Assembly: GCA_965153455.1 (NCBI GenBank)
Contig: OZ234495.1
Location: forward strand, 4,092,001-4,156,000
Origin: Sphagnum compactum
Lineage: Eukaryota; Bryophyta; Sphagnopsida; Sphagnales
Direction of reading: 5' to 3'
Length of the DNA stretch: 64,000 bases
The position numbers and the translations under genes were made by a program. Positions 48,420 to 60,780 of this stretch are shown here, piece after piece. Every line of letters starts with the position of its first letter. Within the stretch, counting starts at the first letter, position 1. Under the pieces are notes generated by a model that ran no database searches, was not told the origin of the DNA, and worked only from the letters and a program-made list of their open reading frames with translations.

Positions 48420-49440
48420 GGATTAGCTTCTAATGTTGAGGATTAATTTTTGACTTTTTGGACTAGGGAGTAATTAGGGTTGTCTTCATTTAGATTAACC
48501 TTTGATGTTTTGGATTAAGACTTGATTAGGATTGTTTTGAATTCAGACACGATTAAGACTATTGTCACTAATTAACCTTTGAAATCTTGGATTCTAACTT
48601 AATTATGACTATTTTCACTTAAATTTTCAAAACAATCTTTAAAAAACCTTTTAAAATCTTTGAAAATTTCTTTGTATTATTTTGTTAAGGTTTGTGTTAA
48701 AAATTTGCCAAAAATATGTCATTTTCAAAGTTTTCCAAGTCCATTTACAAGTCTTTTTATTACTTAAAATTAGTGGTTACAAGTTTTTTTACATTACTTT
48801 TGAAGGTCCAAATGTTAATGAAATAATTTCATATTTTGGAAATTTATAGAATAAGATATTAGATTTAATAATGTGCAAAACATTTAACTTATTTTCAAGT
48901 TAATTTTTTTATAAAAAAATTTGGTTTTAAAACAAAAAATTAAGCAATGGTTAGGACCACTTTTGGTTCTTATTAGCATGACTGCACCTTAGGACTATCT
49001 TCACTTAGTTTAGTTTCTAATGGAATGGATTAACTTCTAATGTCTTGGATTAGGCTATAATTAGAACTGTCTTCATTTAAATTAGCCTCTAATGGGATGG
49101 ATTAACATCTAATGTTTTGGATTAGGCTTTTATTAAGACTATATTGTTAAATTAACCTTTGATGGGATCGATTAACCTTTGATTAGGATTGTTTTCATTT
49201 TAAATTAACCTTTGATGTCCTATATTAACCTCTATTTTATCCATTTAGGCTCTTATTAAGATTGGCTTCACTTATATTACCTTCTAATGTTTTGGATTAG
49301 CCTATGTTCTATCTGTTTAAGTTTTTATTAAGATTGTCTTGAGTTAGATTTGCTTTTGATGTCTTGGATTAGCTTTTATTGTCGTCTAGATTAACATTAT
49401 TTTCTTTTGGTTAACCTTTAAAAACTTGGATTAGAGGCTT
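48420..49440. repeat. Degenerate 'ggattaacctttgatgt' repeat region
   Basis: '(t/g)attaacctttgatg', 'cttggattag' and 'attaagattgtcttca' recur irregularly, roughly every 50-60 bp. They are interrupted at about 48,620-48,960 by plain AT-rich sequence. An old, decayed tandem array. Confidence 0.5.
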
Positions 49441-50326
49441 TGGGTTTTGGAAACTTCATTAGTTGAGGTCTAAAAGAAATACAAGTGGAATGAAGTTGTG
49501 TAGACATGAACAATGAACATGATGAACAACCATTTTTGGTTGAATTGGAGGATTGCTCTATTTTTCCTAACCAAGGAAGGGCCAAGGTGGCTAAGAAGGA
49601 TAAACAACCATGGGCCATTGTGGAATTTCTTCATTTGAGCACAATGGTGGCAAGCTACCATAGGCGCTTCACTATACATTCAAGGGACAAAAAAAAATCA
49701 CCCAATTGATACCTAGCCTTGTGTGGAAAACAATTTATGGTGAATACAAAGAGACTTACCCTAATTCAGTGCTTTAAGAGGACACATTGAGAAATTGCCT
49801 CTAAGATGCATGAAAAGAATTGAAAACCAACCCAAATAATGAGGAAGGATCTAAACAAGCAGTCTTGCAAAGTGATAAAATTTGGGCACAATTAAAGGCC
49901 ATGGATGGACATGCCACCCGAAATGTCCTCAAAAGGTGGCAAATTGTCATAGCCGATACATCATGTCCCCCACATATTCCTCCCACCTTTAATGACTCCG
50001 TACAATAACCATCTACACCATCTTTTACTCCATCTTCTAGTTGTGGCCCTAGTTCTATTGCACACACATAAAGTGGTAAGTCACAAATGAAAGTTGATTT
50101 AGTAGCCTCACAATCTGACAGTTTTGCCACCATGGCCTAGGTGATGTAGGTGAGCAATGAAGATCACAAAACCTTGATCAAGGTGAAGATGGAGGTTAGT
50201 TTAAAGGAAATGAAATAATTTATATTTCGTAATTTCAAAATAGTTAAAGATACAAAGGTTTTGACAGATGCAAAATTTTAAAAAAAGGTTAGAGAGGTTT
50301 TAAGTTTGTAATTAGTAGTTTCCATC
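49441..50326. other. Region with unassigned protein-like open frames
   Basis: Plus-strand frames at 49,506-49,709 and 49,820-50,008 have balanced composition (for example KIWAQLKAMDGHATRNVLKRWQ). They end without an obvious splice partner. They could be decayed transposon protein next to the Harbinger fragment, but I cannot match them. A long minus-strand frame over 49,801-50,133 is a shadow of the second. Confidence 0.3.
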
Positions 50327-51420
50327 CTAGCCATAGTCATTTGGGTCTTTAATTTGGTTGCCAAGGACTTCATATATGAAGTCCATCCAATGTCTATGTA
50401 GGAAGTACGTAAGGATAGTTGTTGCATGAAATAAATGACTGTATTTGGATTTTGTAGAATCAATCATTAAACATTTCCATTTCCACTTTAACCCTGCAAT
50501 TCCCCACTCCACCGTCACCTTATAACCAACATACATCTTGTTGTAAGCGTCGACCACATTTTGATCATGCCAAGGAACAAGTTCGTGCTTCCGAAGCATG
50601 GTTTTTTTTTTCAAATTCCTCAATTAGGTGTAATGGCAAGTTTCCTCAACATTGATTAACCATAAATGGTCACTATCCTAGTGGACTAGTAGATCTTTTT
50701 TGGAATCCTACCTAGTTTTGGCGACCTAATGGAACACATTGTTTAAATTTGGCGACTTTTAAATTTTTTTCTCGAGATATGGTGAAATTTTAAGAAGAAT
50801 TCTCAAGAATCCTTTTGTTGGATTCGTTAGCCTTTTTTTTTGGTTGCCAGGTGGTGAAAATTTACCACAAAAAAAAACCTTGTTCCTAAGCCGTCACATA
50901 ACAAACATCGTTTCACCCAAATAACCAAGGTCCCCTAATAAATACTCAAAATGCTCATCAGTATGCACAAAAAATTGGTGTTAGTTTTTGTACAAATTTG
51001 ATTCATGTAAGATGGTAGCATCATGAAAAGGGCCTTGGTAGCCAACATCCAGGTAAGTGAATAATCCACGATGATCCACAACCACCATGTTATTCATGGT
51101 GACATCATGAAAAAAACCTGGGTAGCCAACATCTAGGTAAATGAATAGTCCACAATGATCCACAACCATTATGTTATTCATGTAGTACATATTTTTCTAC
51201 CATTGAACCATGACCTATGGATAACATTGTTCCAAGGTTTGTGAATCTTGATGACAATCCCATCAATGAGTTTAATACAAGCTTGGAATTTGGGAATCTA
51301 TATACCAAGAGTCATCCACTCTTCAAGAGTTGGGCATCAGATCTCATGGGCGAGTTTGGTTGATGCAAGATGTGATGAAAATTACATCGTCACATACATT
51401 AGATTTGTTCCAATTACAAA
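50327..51420 (-). pseudogene. Decayed PIF/Harbinger (HARBI1-like) transposase
   Basis: On the minus strand the fragments run in family order. PTLEEWMTLG and CIKLIDGIVIKIHKPW carry the first catalytic Asp, followed by WFNGRK. VVDHCGLFIYLDVGYPGFFHD carries the second Asp. The last block at 50,623-50,327 has VEWGIAGLKWKWKCL with the catalytic Glu, then FLHRHWMDFIYEVLG. The second-Asp block is present twice in tandem (51,181-51,008), a local duplication. Stops and frame changes separate the blocks. The D, D and E are all still readable, unlike in the intact gene at 61.7 kb. Confidence 0.7.
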
Positions 51421-51895
51421 AGAATGCATCATACATGATTACATTGTCATGTTTCATGCATAAAATGAATGGGAACAATCATCGATCTAGGGTTAGTTTG
51501 GTTGGTCGCCCAATCACAATGTGAATCTCACCAGTAGCCCAAGGATGGTGGGGGCCATTAATACACATAGTTTATCAAATTTTAACAAACTAAAATTTGT
51601 TAAAGTCTTGAACAAACTTGGAGTGGCTCGCATTGTGCCTAACACATTTCAAACACCCACATCATGGTTTACCAATTACCCAACACCCAGGTCTAATTCA
51701 TTTCCATTGAAAAGCTCCCATGTATTAGCATCAACCATTGATGCCGCAAACACTATTTGATGTTGCCTACATGTCTTCTCAAACATCTCTTCATCACTAC
51801 TTGATGAAGAACTATCAAATTCAAGGATGTCATGGAAAGCCTCACCATTAGAAAAAAAACCATGATATAGAAAAAACACCCAACAAATAAATTAC

Positions 51896-52062
51896 CAAAA
51901 ACCCTAAAAGCAACCCCTAAACCCTTAAATCCTGAAAAGTAAACCCTAAAGTTAATTAAACCTTAACAATAGCCCCTACTAAGCCCAAACCCTAAAAACA
52001 GCCCTTCCTAACCCAAACCCTAAAAAACCCCTCCTAAACCCATACCCTAAAAAAACCCCTAT
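51896..52062 (+). repeat. Degenerate AAACCCT (telomere-like) tract
   Basis: 'aaaccctaaa', 'cctaaaccc' and 'accctaaaa' recur with interruptions over about 165 bp, all in one orientation. Confidence 0.55.
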
Positions 52063-54266
52063 ACTTCCTAAACCTGACAATTAGTAAGACAAAAACCGAA
52101 TCTTTAAAGAACAAAAAGAGAACATAGAAAAAAAACCCTAGAAAAGATCAAAGCAACCAACTGAAAATAAAGAATGAAGAAAAGCATATAGGGTGGAAGA
52201 GACTAAGTAAGGAGTTCAACCAAATGAAGAAGAGAAAGAAATGAGAAATTGAACAGCTATATAGTTCGATGTAGACTAAACCCTAAAAATCATCCTAGCT
52301 AAATTGTAGCCCAAACTCTAAAATGACTTTATAATGAGGACTATGGTTTGAGAATCCCCAAATTTATAGGGTTTAATGAAGTCTTTGAAAGAAGTTTCAA
52401 AAAAAAAATTCCAATGTACCATCCAAAAGGTTGTCATAGAACAATTTTTTCAAATGTGCCAAAAAGTTTCAAAGTGTACTCAAAATGGGCCAATCAAACC
52501 AACCAAGAATTTGGTCAAGTGTGCCCAAAGGCCAAAAAGTGGCAACCTTAAACCTTGAAATAAGTCCCTCAAGTGTGCTCCTTTACAAGAAATCAAAAAA
52601 TTGTGCCCAAAAAAAAAGTGAAAAAAAAGGTCCAAATAGTCCCCCTTTGAGTCTGCCCAAAAAAAAGTAAAAATAAAAATAAACAAACAAACAAACCAAA
52701 ACAGCCCTTTTTTGAGTCTACCCAAAAGAAAAAAGTCAATAAAAATCCCAAAAAATCCCCATTTAAGCCTGCCCAAAAAATGTCAAAAATATGTTCCGAA
52801 AGTGTGCCCAAAAAGAGCCCCAAGGATGCCCAAACTTAAAAAAAAAGGTGCCAAAAAATCTGAAGTACAAAAATCTGAAGAATTCAGTGCTAATCTGAAG
52901 CCCAATGTACCCAATGTAAGTTGTTTTTTAAAAATCTCATCTACTTTATAACGAAACAAGGGGTATTGATGAAATGTTTTCCTTATTTTGTGAATATATC
53001 TTTTGACCTCACAAATCCCATAGTAGCTTTTATATGTTTTTCCATAAGTACTAATATTTTCTCAATACTTGCAATTTTAATCAACATGAAACATGTCGAA
53101 ACATGATTTATATAATTAGGTAATTGATATTTCAAATGTAAGAAAAATGCATTAACCATCTACAAGGATTAAAAGGAGGAAGACCCACCCAATGTTCTTT
53201 TGTTTTTTTTCTCTCTTACAATTTTTTTGTTTGATGTTGTAGTTCAGTTATGATGATCCATGAGAAGAGATAACCAAATTTGAATTTAAATTAGATATGA
53301 AAGTCAAAATATGTAAGTAATCTTCCTAACTTTTTGGCTAATTGTGGGAATCTATTGTGAAATTTGGCAATATTTTACTTATTTTATTTTTGGGTTGGTT
53401 TTGAAATCTGGTGAATTTCAGCCTCTACTCATTAAAAAATCTTTTGGTAGGTCAATTTTCATTTTTCAGGTTGAAAAATGACAAAATTCACTTTAAAAAA
53501 TCAATGGCCCCCACCTCTAAACAAAAGCAAACACGTAAAATAATTTGAACAACATCAAGCATACACATGTTCAAGCCTTCAACAACATGTATGGCCTGCA
53601 TCCACCATCAACCATAATGAAGCTGCTCACTTCCCCAAAGTAATACATGGAAATATTTGTTTTTTTTTCCTAGTGTAGATTCAAACAAAATTGCTAAACA
53701 TTTGAAAAAAATTCCCAAAACTTTCAAACTTGGTCAGCAACTCTGGCACTCACCTCACAAAAGCTAATGAAAAAACAACTTCGATCCTTCTCATTAAAGT
53801 TGCTAAATGAGAGAGAGCTTCATTTCATTTGAGCTTCACCTGTTGTACAAGCAAGCCCAAGGCAAAGAGGTACCACAAGTATAAGACTACTGGGTGATAA
53901 TAGATAAGAGTTGATCAATACTGGTTTTGTAGCAACAGCACTCACATAGTAGTATCATCTCTGGAGTCGATACTAAGGATCAAAACAAACAAGTATGTAC
54001 ATGCTCTTCAAATGGAGGTCAGGTGGTGGAAAACACTGACAGAAAATGCCATGACATTATGTTTTCAATATCAATTTTACGGGAAGAAACCACAGAACAT
54101 ATGACAAAGTGAAGACTACACAACCCCTCTTAGCTTGTCTAGCTCACTACCTGGCAAAGCATACTATGGATCAAAGTTTTGCAACAAACACTTTTTATCC
54201 AGAGGGTAATGAACCGATTTTTTCATTTTTCATGTTTCCGAGAAGAGTGCCCAGGGCCAAAGCTCT
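52063..54266. other. Intergenic DNA with a low-complexity 'tgcccaaaaa' block
   Basis: From 52.43 to 52.83 kb, 'gtctgcccaaaaaa', 'gtgtgcccaaa' and A-runs recur about every 60-70 bp. Lys-rich open frames there are by-products. 'tttttcctagtgtag' at about 53,665-53,680 reads in reverse as CTACACTAGGAAAAA, a weak CACTA-like end. The part next to 54,267 probably holds the 3' untranslated sequence of the aldo-keto reductase gene. Confidence 0.45.
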
Positions 54267-57261
54267 TCACCTATACTGGTCAGGTCGCTTAGGCTTGCTG
54301 TTCACAACAGCATCGATCTTCTCCATTACATCAGGGGTTAGCTTTGGTAATATCTGAAGTGCCTTCATGTTCTCAATTACCTGCCATTGCAAAGCCAAAT
54401 TTAAGGTTCACCAAAAAAGATTTAGCTCCCATGTAGGCCTATTCACTACTGCAGCTCTTTAATTGGATTAAGGGCAGACCGTAAAGCATTGTGTGTACAC
54501 CCATTGAAGTTGAATATCAAACTTGTTGATGCAATGCAGTGATTTGACCGGCAAGAAACACATGAATCTTCATGCACAAGGAAGCCATTCTTGCCTTATG
54601 TGAAACTAGAATGTTTCAAAACCAAGGATACTTGAACTCATTCTGTTAACCATGGAAGAGAATTGCAAAATCCTTCATGGAGTGGCAACACCCATTTCAA
54701 CCCATGATTGATGGAATTAAATCAGGAAATTTTCGTATAGGAGTTAGTGTTACCTGATGTTCCTTGGTAGCACCGGTGATCACAGAGCTCACATTTGGGT
54801 TGGCAGCACACCAAGCAATAGCCAACTGTGACATGGGCACATTTAGCTCTGTGGCAATTGGCTTCAGTCCCTCCACCTTGTTCAGAATGTCATCCACAAG
54901 TGACCGGGTTGCAAGATTCTGCAAACAGAAAGGTTGTGTAATGCATAAGCCAAATGTTATTAGAAGCACATATTCCAGATCATTCGTCTCCTTTTTGGTG
55001 CCAGCACCAACACCCAACCTCTTTAGGTCTCACAAAAGATTTTCAGGAAAACAGTATTTCCCAACACAAAGCTTGCAGTTAAATGTCCACCACAAACTTG
55101 CAACAAAAGTGTTTTTGGAAGTAATAACCTTGTAGTTTTCGAGGGCAAAACGGCTGCCTTCAGGTATGTTGCCTTTACTGTATTTTCCAGATAGCACACC
55201 AGAGGCTAAAGGGCTCCATGTGGTGAGTCCAAGACCATAACTCTTGTAAAGAGGTGCATATTCCAGTTCAACCTTCAAAACAGTCATACAACACCTGGTT
55301 AGTAAATGTCCGAACTGGGCATGCCTGTGTTCTCAATGTCCATCTAAAAACATAAAAAGTTTGTACTACGTATGTGGAAGACAAAACACACAGATAGCAT
55401 GCAAGGTTTGATTGAAGCAAAGTAAATGTAAATCTAAAACAGACAAATACCCCACTCTTTCAGTGCAAGGTAAAGCCCCAGTGTCGGGGCATTTGCAAAA
55501 TAAGACAAGGGGCCTAAGACAAGGCAGTGGCCAAGTCCATCCCCATGTTTTGAGAATGTGCCCCACCCATGGGCTTTCCCCATCATAGAGCCCAATGCCA
55601 CTGTTATCACCAATGTAAAAACCCTGGAATTTTTTTCTAGTGTATTTCTAGGGTGGATTCTGATGCAGAATTAGGGCCTGCCATGCCTTACACAGTACAG
55701 CCTTGGGAGCCGGAAGGTCCAAATTCCAAGAAAAAATTCCATGGTTTTATATAGGGTGGTACCTCATTCCAGGAAGTCCCTGAGGATGAGGAATTCCCCT
55801 ATACATAAACATAGGTAGATCACGAGATGTAGGAGGGGGAGGGTAATAATGCTCAGTTCATGGAATCAAACAAGGCACCAATAGTACTGATGTTATACAC
55901 ACATGACAGTTAAAAGTTTCAGCAGATTGTTGAAGCAATTCACAGGGAATTAGGAAAGGAAAATGTTAGCTAGCTAACCTTTTCACGAGCGAGGAGGTTA
56001 TATTCGGGTTGTTCCATAGCTGGCCCTATGAGATCAAGGCGGTGTGCAACTTCCCAAGCCTCTGTGATTTGTTGTGCACTCCATTCACTGGTTCCCCAAT
56101 AGAATGCCCAGCCTTGATCTATGACCCAATTCATAGCTCGCACTGTCTCCTCGATTGGGGTTGATATATCAGGTCGGTGGCAATACAGAAGGTCCACATA
56201 TTCCATATCCAGACGCCGGAGAGAGGCCTTCACATTAAAGCAAAGGTATAAAAAACATCAACAGTAGTGCTCATGCCGTGGCAAATAATTTAGTAGTGGG
56301 TGTCAAACCTTTGCTTATATCTTTGAAATCATCGCTTACTATGATAACATAAAGGAACCAATGAGAGGAGATCATCCTTCATTTAACTTTGACTTCTACA
56401 TGTAAACCGCTTATCTTATTACTTATTTTTTTGGTAATTTCAAAAGTTGTGAAAAGTCATGTGAAAATTGAGAAACCAGGCAAAAATGCAAGGTGAAGTG
56501 CACGGAGACAAGGTTGTTTTCTGGATCAACAGTAATCTCATCAGCAAACACTCCAAGCCAATCATATGTTACCTAGAAATCAATGCTAATTTCCAGTGCT
56601 AATCTCTCTGTTGAGACAAGCACAGGTTTGACACCCACTATATATATATGAAATTGCAGACAAATCTCCACAAGAACAACACTTTGCAGGTAACATGACC
56701 AATGAATGAGTTATGTTACCCCTGCATTAATCCTCTATCAATCCCCTGCTAGTTCAAAGAAAGTCTAGCCTGACATTTTTCTTTTTCAAGTTCCTGAGCA
56801 CTGAGCAAAGATCAGAACTTGCACACAAGATCAGCAACAAAGCAATGTTGTAGTGAAGACAGGCAGGCAACAAACAACCCAAAAACATAGACTGCAGATC
56901 AAAGAGAGAGAGAGAGAGAGAGAGAGAGCACCCACACCTTGATTCCTTCGATTATGTGTTTGCGAGAAAGGCCTTTATCATTGGGTCCTTGACCACCCCA
57001 GAAGAGCTTGGTGGAAATGACAACGTCAGAGCGTTTCCATCCCAGCTCCCTGATGGCGGAACCCATGATCTCCTCAGCCCGACCGTTGGCGTACACCTCC
57101 GCATTATCGAAGAAGTTGACGCCGGCTTCCCGGCATCTGGACAACAGCACCTTGGCGTCCTTTACGTCCAGCTGGTTCCCGAAGCTCACCCATGCGCCAT
57201 AGCTCAAAGCACTGACTTTGAGTCCCGTCCGACCCAAGTTCCGGTACTCCATTGTTTCCAA
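54267..57261 (-). CDS. KAB1: Aldo-keto reductase / K+ channel beta-subunit-like protein (5 exons)
   Basis: NADPH-dependent oxidoreductase of the AKR6 (Shaker channel beta-subunit) type. In plants KAB1 is reported to associate with K+ channel alpha subunits. Exons on the minus strand are 57261-56938, 56227-55979, 55272-55129, 54918-54754 and 54380-54267. All introns are GT-AG and in phase 0. The product is 331 residues, against about 328 for Arabidopsis KAB1, with matching wording throughout. The catalytic tetrad is visible as Asp52 and Tyr57 ([10 protein letters not shown]), Lys85 (STKLFWGG) and His125 (LYCHRPD). Further family blocks are [46 protein letters not shown] and KPKRPDQYR at the C-terminus. 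Intron lengths are 710, 706, 210 and 373 bp; intron 1 begins with a (GA)n tract next to the donor. A second in-frame ATG three codons later (METMEY versus MEY) is an equally possible start. The gene looks complete and functional. The symbol is by family resemblance, not proof of orthology. Confidence 0.93.
56902..56929. repeat. (GA)n microsatellite at the start of intron 1
   Basis: Fourteen or so GA units (CT on the transcribed strand), beginning about 8 bases after the splice donor of the aldo-keto reductase gene. Confidence 0.9.
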
Positions 57262-57435
57262 ACTTCAAACGATTCCTCTTCTCTCCCACCAGAGGCTTAC
57301 TGAACAAACTACAAAGAAGAGCTCTACAGAACAAACCGACAAACCAACCGACAAAAGAAACAAACAGAGAAGCTGCGGACTCTTCCTCTGAGCGCAAAAG
57401 ACCGTTCCTAACTAAATTTCAAAAGCTGCTGCTAA

Positions 57436-57446
57436 CTTATTTATGC
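57436..57446 (-). promoter_or_regulatory. Possible TATA box of the aldo-keto reductase gene
   Basis: On the minus strand the site reads CATAAATAAG, about 180 bp upstream of the start codon. This predicts a leader of about 145 nt. No other TATA-like site is closer. Confidence 0.35.
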
Positions 57447-57657
57447 CTGCAAGTTTCTTGTAAAAATGTTGTGATGATTTTTCGAGAGTTTTTCTGTGAT
57501 GATGTTGTATTTCCCGAGCAACTTCTCCGATTTCTGACGCACGAAAAACGACAGATTCTTTCTTTTGCGAGCTGTTGCGGAAGTACGTTGAGCTCCGTTT
57601 GTCTTCTTGGAAGCTTTCTCGCGAAGCCCGTCGAGCTCTCTACCATTCACATCCGCA

Positions 57658-57790
57658 AATGAGGTCCCAAAAGGACGGCTCCGAACAAACGTGGCAATAG
57701 CCAGTCCCCCCCCCCATTGAGGTCCTCAAATGAGGTCCTGAAAGGACTGCTCCCAACAAAACGTGTTGGGTCAGGTCCAATTAATAGCCA
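57658..57790. repeat. Diverged about 70-bp duplication upstream of the aldo-keto reductase gene
   Basis: 'aatgaggtcc(c/t)' followed by 'aaaggac(g/t)gctcc' and 'aacaaa(a)cgtg' occurs at 57,658 and 57,728, each ending 'aatagccag'. A C11 run lies between them at about 57,706. A related 'cattccagatcctgaaa' pair follows at about 57,831 and 57,886. Confidence 0.6.
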
Positions 57791-58407
57791 GCGAACTGGG
57801 CAGGTCTGTATTCAGGTCCATATTTCAGATCCCATTCCAGATCCTGAAATTGAGGCCGAATATAACCCAGTTGTATCATGTCTCATTCCAGATCCTGAAA
57901 CTGGGCTAGAACCTTCGTAGCTTCATGGTAAAAAGATTGCAAATGGAGGTTTGGAAGAAATTCCCCAAAATCCAGATGTCAATATGAACATGGCATGCAC
58001 TGCCACCGAGGTGTTGTCCAAACGACATGTTAACTGAGTAGATGAAATAGGATGTGGCTGCTTCTTAATAAGCCAGTTCATCATCCCTTGGCTGCCCTTC
58101 TGTGCTACTGTTCCAGAAGCTTCCTTTGGTTTAGCCTAACTAGAGAAGTACATTCTTGGGCTGTTGTAACCCACAAACCCTAAACCCCCACTTTCCCATT
58201 TTGAGGCCACCCAGTTGGATGAACCTCAAATTTAGAACCCTCGGCTCCGGTGAGTTTAGTTGGTGAACAAGAACCCAATGAAAAAAAGTGTCATGTCCAT
58301 ACACCATCCATCCATGGATGATGATGATGGTGGTGGTGGTGGTGGTGGTGCCTAAGTAGTGCATGTACTCAATGCTCTCATGGTATGAGGATTAAGTATT
58401 TACTAAT
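57791..58407. other. Intergenic DNA
   Basis: Contains a (GAT)n/(GGT)n tract at about 58,311-58,350. No gene seen. Confidence 0.5.
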
Positions 58408-59018
58408 GTAGTATGTGCCATTGGCCCAAGTGTGAACTGGTTACCCAACTAATTTTTCCTTCCAAAATATTTTTTGGTAATTTTATTAAATTTCCAATGA
58501 CAAAAAAAACTACTTAAAATTTGATCTTTCACACTTTAATAAGTCTAATTTTTTTCCAAATCAGCTTCATGAAATCCTATTCCTCAAGGGCTTTCCAAAA
58601 ATACCATAAGTGTGCCGAAATTATCGTATAACTTTTTGTTTTGGTATAAATGAATTTTCAATGAAAGTTTTGTTCAATACTCAATAACTTCTCCATAATA
58701 AATCAAAACATTATGAAACAAGGGGTGTGCCACAATGTGACCTTGCCATTTACATTAAAAATATCTTAAGACAAAAGAAAAATATGGAAACTCAAAATAT
58801 TTCACCATGCGAAAATATAGTCTTGAATTGGTAGGCAAGGCCAACAAACTTGGTACACCCCTTCTCATCAAGGGCTTTCCAACAATATCACTACCTAGTG
58901 TGACAAGAGCCATCATGGTTTGGGAGATCTTAATAGTGACAAACAAAACAAACAAATCTCAATGTGACAAACAAACCAAACCAAACAAAACAAGCAAACT
59001 ACCTTCCTTAGTAGATAG
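58408..59018 (+). mobile_element. SINE-like dispersed repeat A, copy 3, with repeat B inserted
   Basis: The head 'tggcccaagtgtgaac' aligns with the copy at 37.66 kb. The middle ('gaattttcaatgaaa', 'ctcaataactt') and the end ('ctaccttcc', 'tagatagat') align with both other copies. Between about 58,723 and 58,851 the alignment is broken by a 130-bp piece of repeat B ('ggggtgtgccac' to 'aggcaaggccaacaaac'). The nested order shows that repeat B moved after this copy of repeat A. Confidence 0.6.
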
Positions 59019-60780
59019 ATTGTACATGTTTTCTTAACCGAATCAATTTCTTTGTCCTATTCAAAGCATTATTGCGGCCTTTTTCTGATGCGGGACATGC
59101 ATCTGCTTCCTTGGGTATGAACATAATTTATTTGTGCGTATCTTGAAAGACATGGATGATTTTCAAACAAGTCTCATTAAACTTGACACCCATTCCTTGT
59201 GGTATCATTTAAAACAACTTTAAGATGAAATGGAAAAACAAAAATGAATACTTGTGAAATGTAATGTGGTGGAATATTTTCGAAGCTCAACAACTTGAAC
59301 ATCATCACTACCACTCCTTCATAGTTCCTTCATTTCTCTCATCATGTGAACTAAGTAAGACATGCAAAATAAATACATAAGGTAATTGGGTAATCTATTA
59401 TGAAGTCATGAAATTTTATATCATAAGATTAACACATTACGACACACATCCACATTATGCACAATGGCTTATGTGTTGGGTAATGCCTTGGTAGCAAAGC
59501 ATTACACCTTGTGAACTTAGGGTGAAACTTGAAGGGTCTTGGCATATTAAGGTGACTCAAAAAATGGTGGACATGGATTCCATATTTTGTCCTTTTCACA
59601 ATGTAAAATAAGTAGCCATAATCTCAAAATGACAACCATTCCTTTAGAAACTAACAATTTGCAATTATAAGAAAGTCTCCGTTGAAAGTCCTATATATTA
59701 CCAATGTTCTAAAAAATTAATTAAAAATTTATCAATATGTGATTTTCAAGAACTTTTAAAACAATTTAGGTCACATGTTTCCAAAACCTTGTAGATTTTT
59801 CTTTTAATGAAATTAATTGAATATTGTGTCCTGTTCATTAATCCATATCACATATACAAAATTGCATTCATTTGCATAAGTCATGTGTGTTTTATGAGCT
59901 CATTCCACGATTATGGACAATGACCTAGTTTGTAACTTAACTTAATAAGTCCATTTTAAGTACATGATTTGGTATCTCTTCATTTCCTCTCTAGAGTGTC
60001 ATAAATATGTCTCATGCTATTAAATTTTTTTTTCTTAACATTTTTTTGATCGTACCAAAAATACATAAATCTATATGAAATCATATCCCCATTATAAACT
60101 ACAATGTGATTAGAATAATAGACACCTCCAAGTCCCTCAAGGTATGTGGTGTAATGCCTTATTGCCAAGATATTATATGACATAATGATTAAAGCATGCT
60201 AATATGGAGGGCCTTTTTACTTGTGTTGTAGGAAATTATGAAATATAATTTCCCATTGTACAAATGAGAAGATTCATCATATAAATTCTTGTCATACAAA
60301 TGAAACAACCCACATATTGATTTGGAGTACCGTAGGGCGTTTTCAAAATGCAAGATCCAATTTTGAGATTATTATGTTTTAAATATGATACAATGATGTA
60401 TTTTGTCTCCATTGCTTATGTATGGAACTTTCAAATTATCACGAACATTAAACATTGAAAGAAAAATTTAGAAAATTTTAAGGAATACACATAGAGGTTT
60501 TTTAATGATGAAAACTTTTAATTTAAAAAGTTTTGATAGAAGTTTTTACTACAAGATGTAATTGATGAATTTATATAAAAAAAAATCTAATAGAAGGTTA
60601 TGAAAGGGCTTTTAAAAATGTTGTTGAAACTTCTAAAAGGTTTTATATGAGTACCTAAATTAACCATATTACCCTTTTGTTAATGCTTGTGCCTTAAAAT
60701 CCAAAAAAGGATGAAAGTCTTTTCACCTTGGCCACAATTGTGTACCATTTTACAACTTTCAACTTTGTTAACCCTTTTTT
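59019..60780. other. AT-rich intergenic DNA
   Basis: No convincing open frame, repeat or RNA gene. The 67-codon minus frame near 60.0-60.2 kb is Tyr-rich and not protein-like. Confidence 0.5.

Noticed and set aside
57104-57397. Upstream extension of the aldo-keto reductase reading frame
   Set aside because: The overlapping 97-codon minus frame is in a different phase; the family N-terminus ([13 protein letters not shown]) fits the chosen start.
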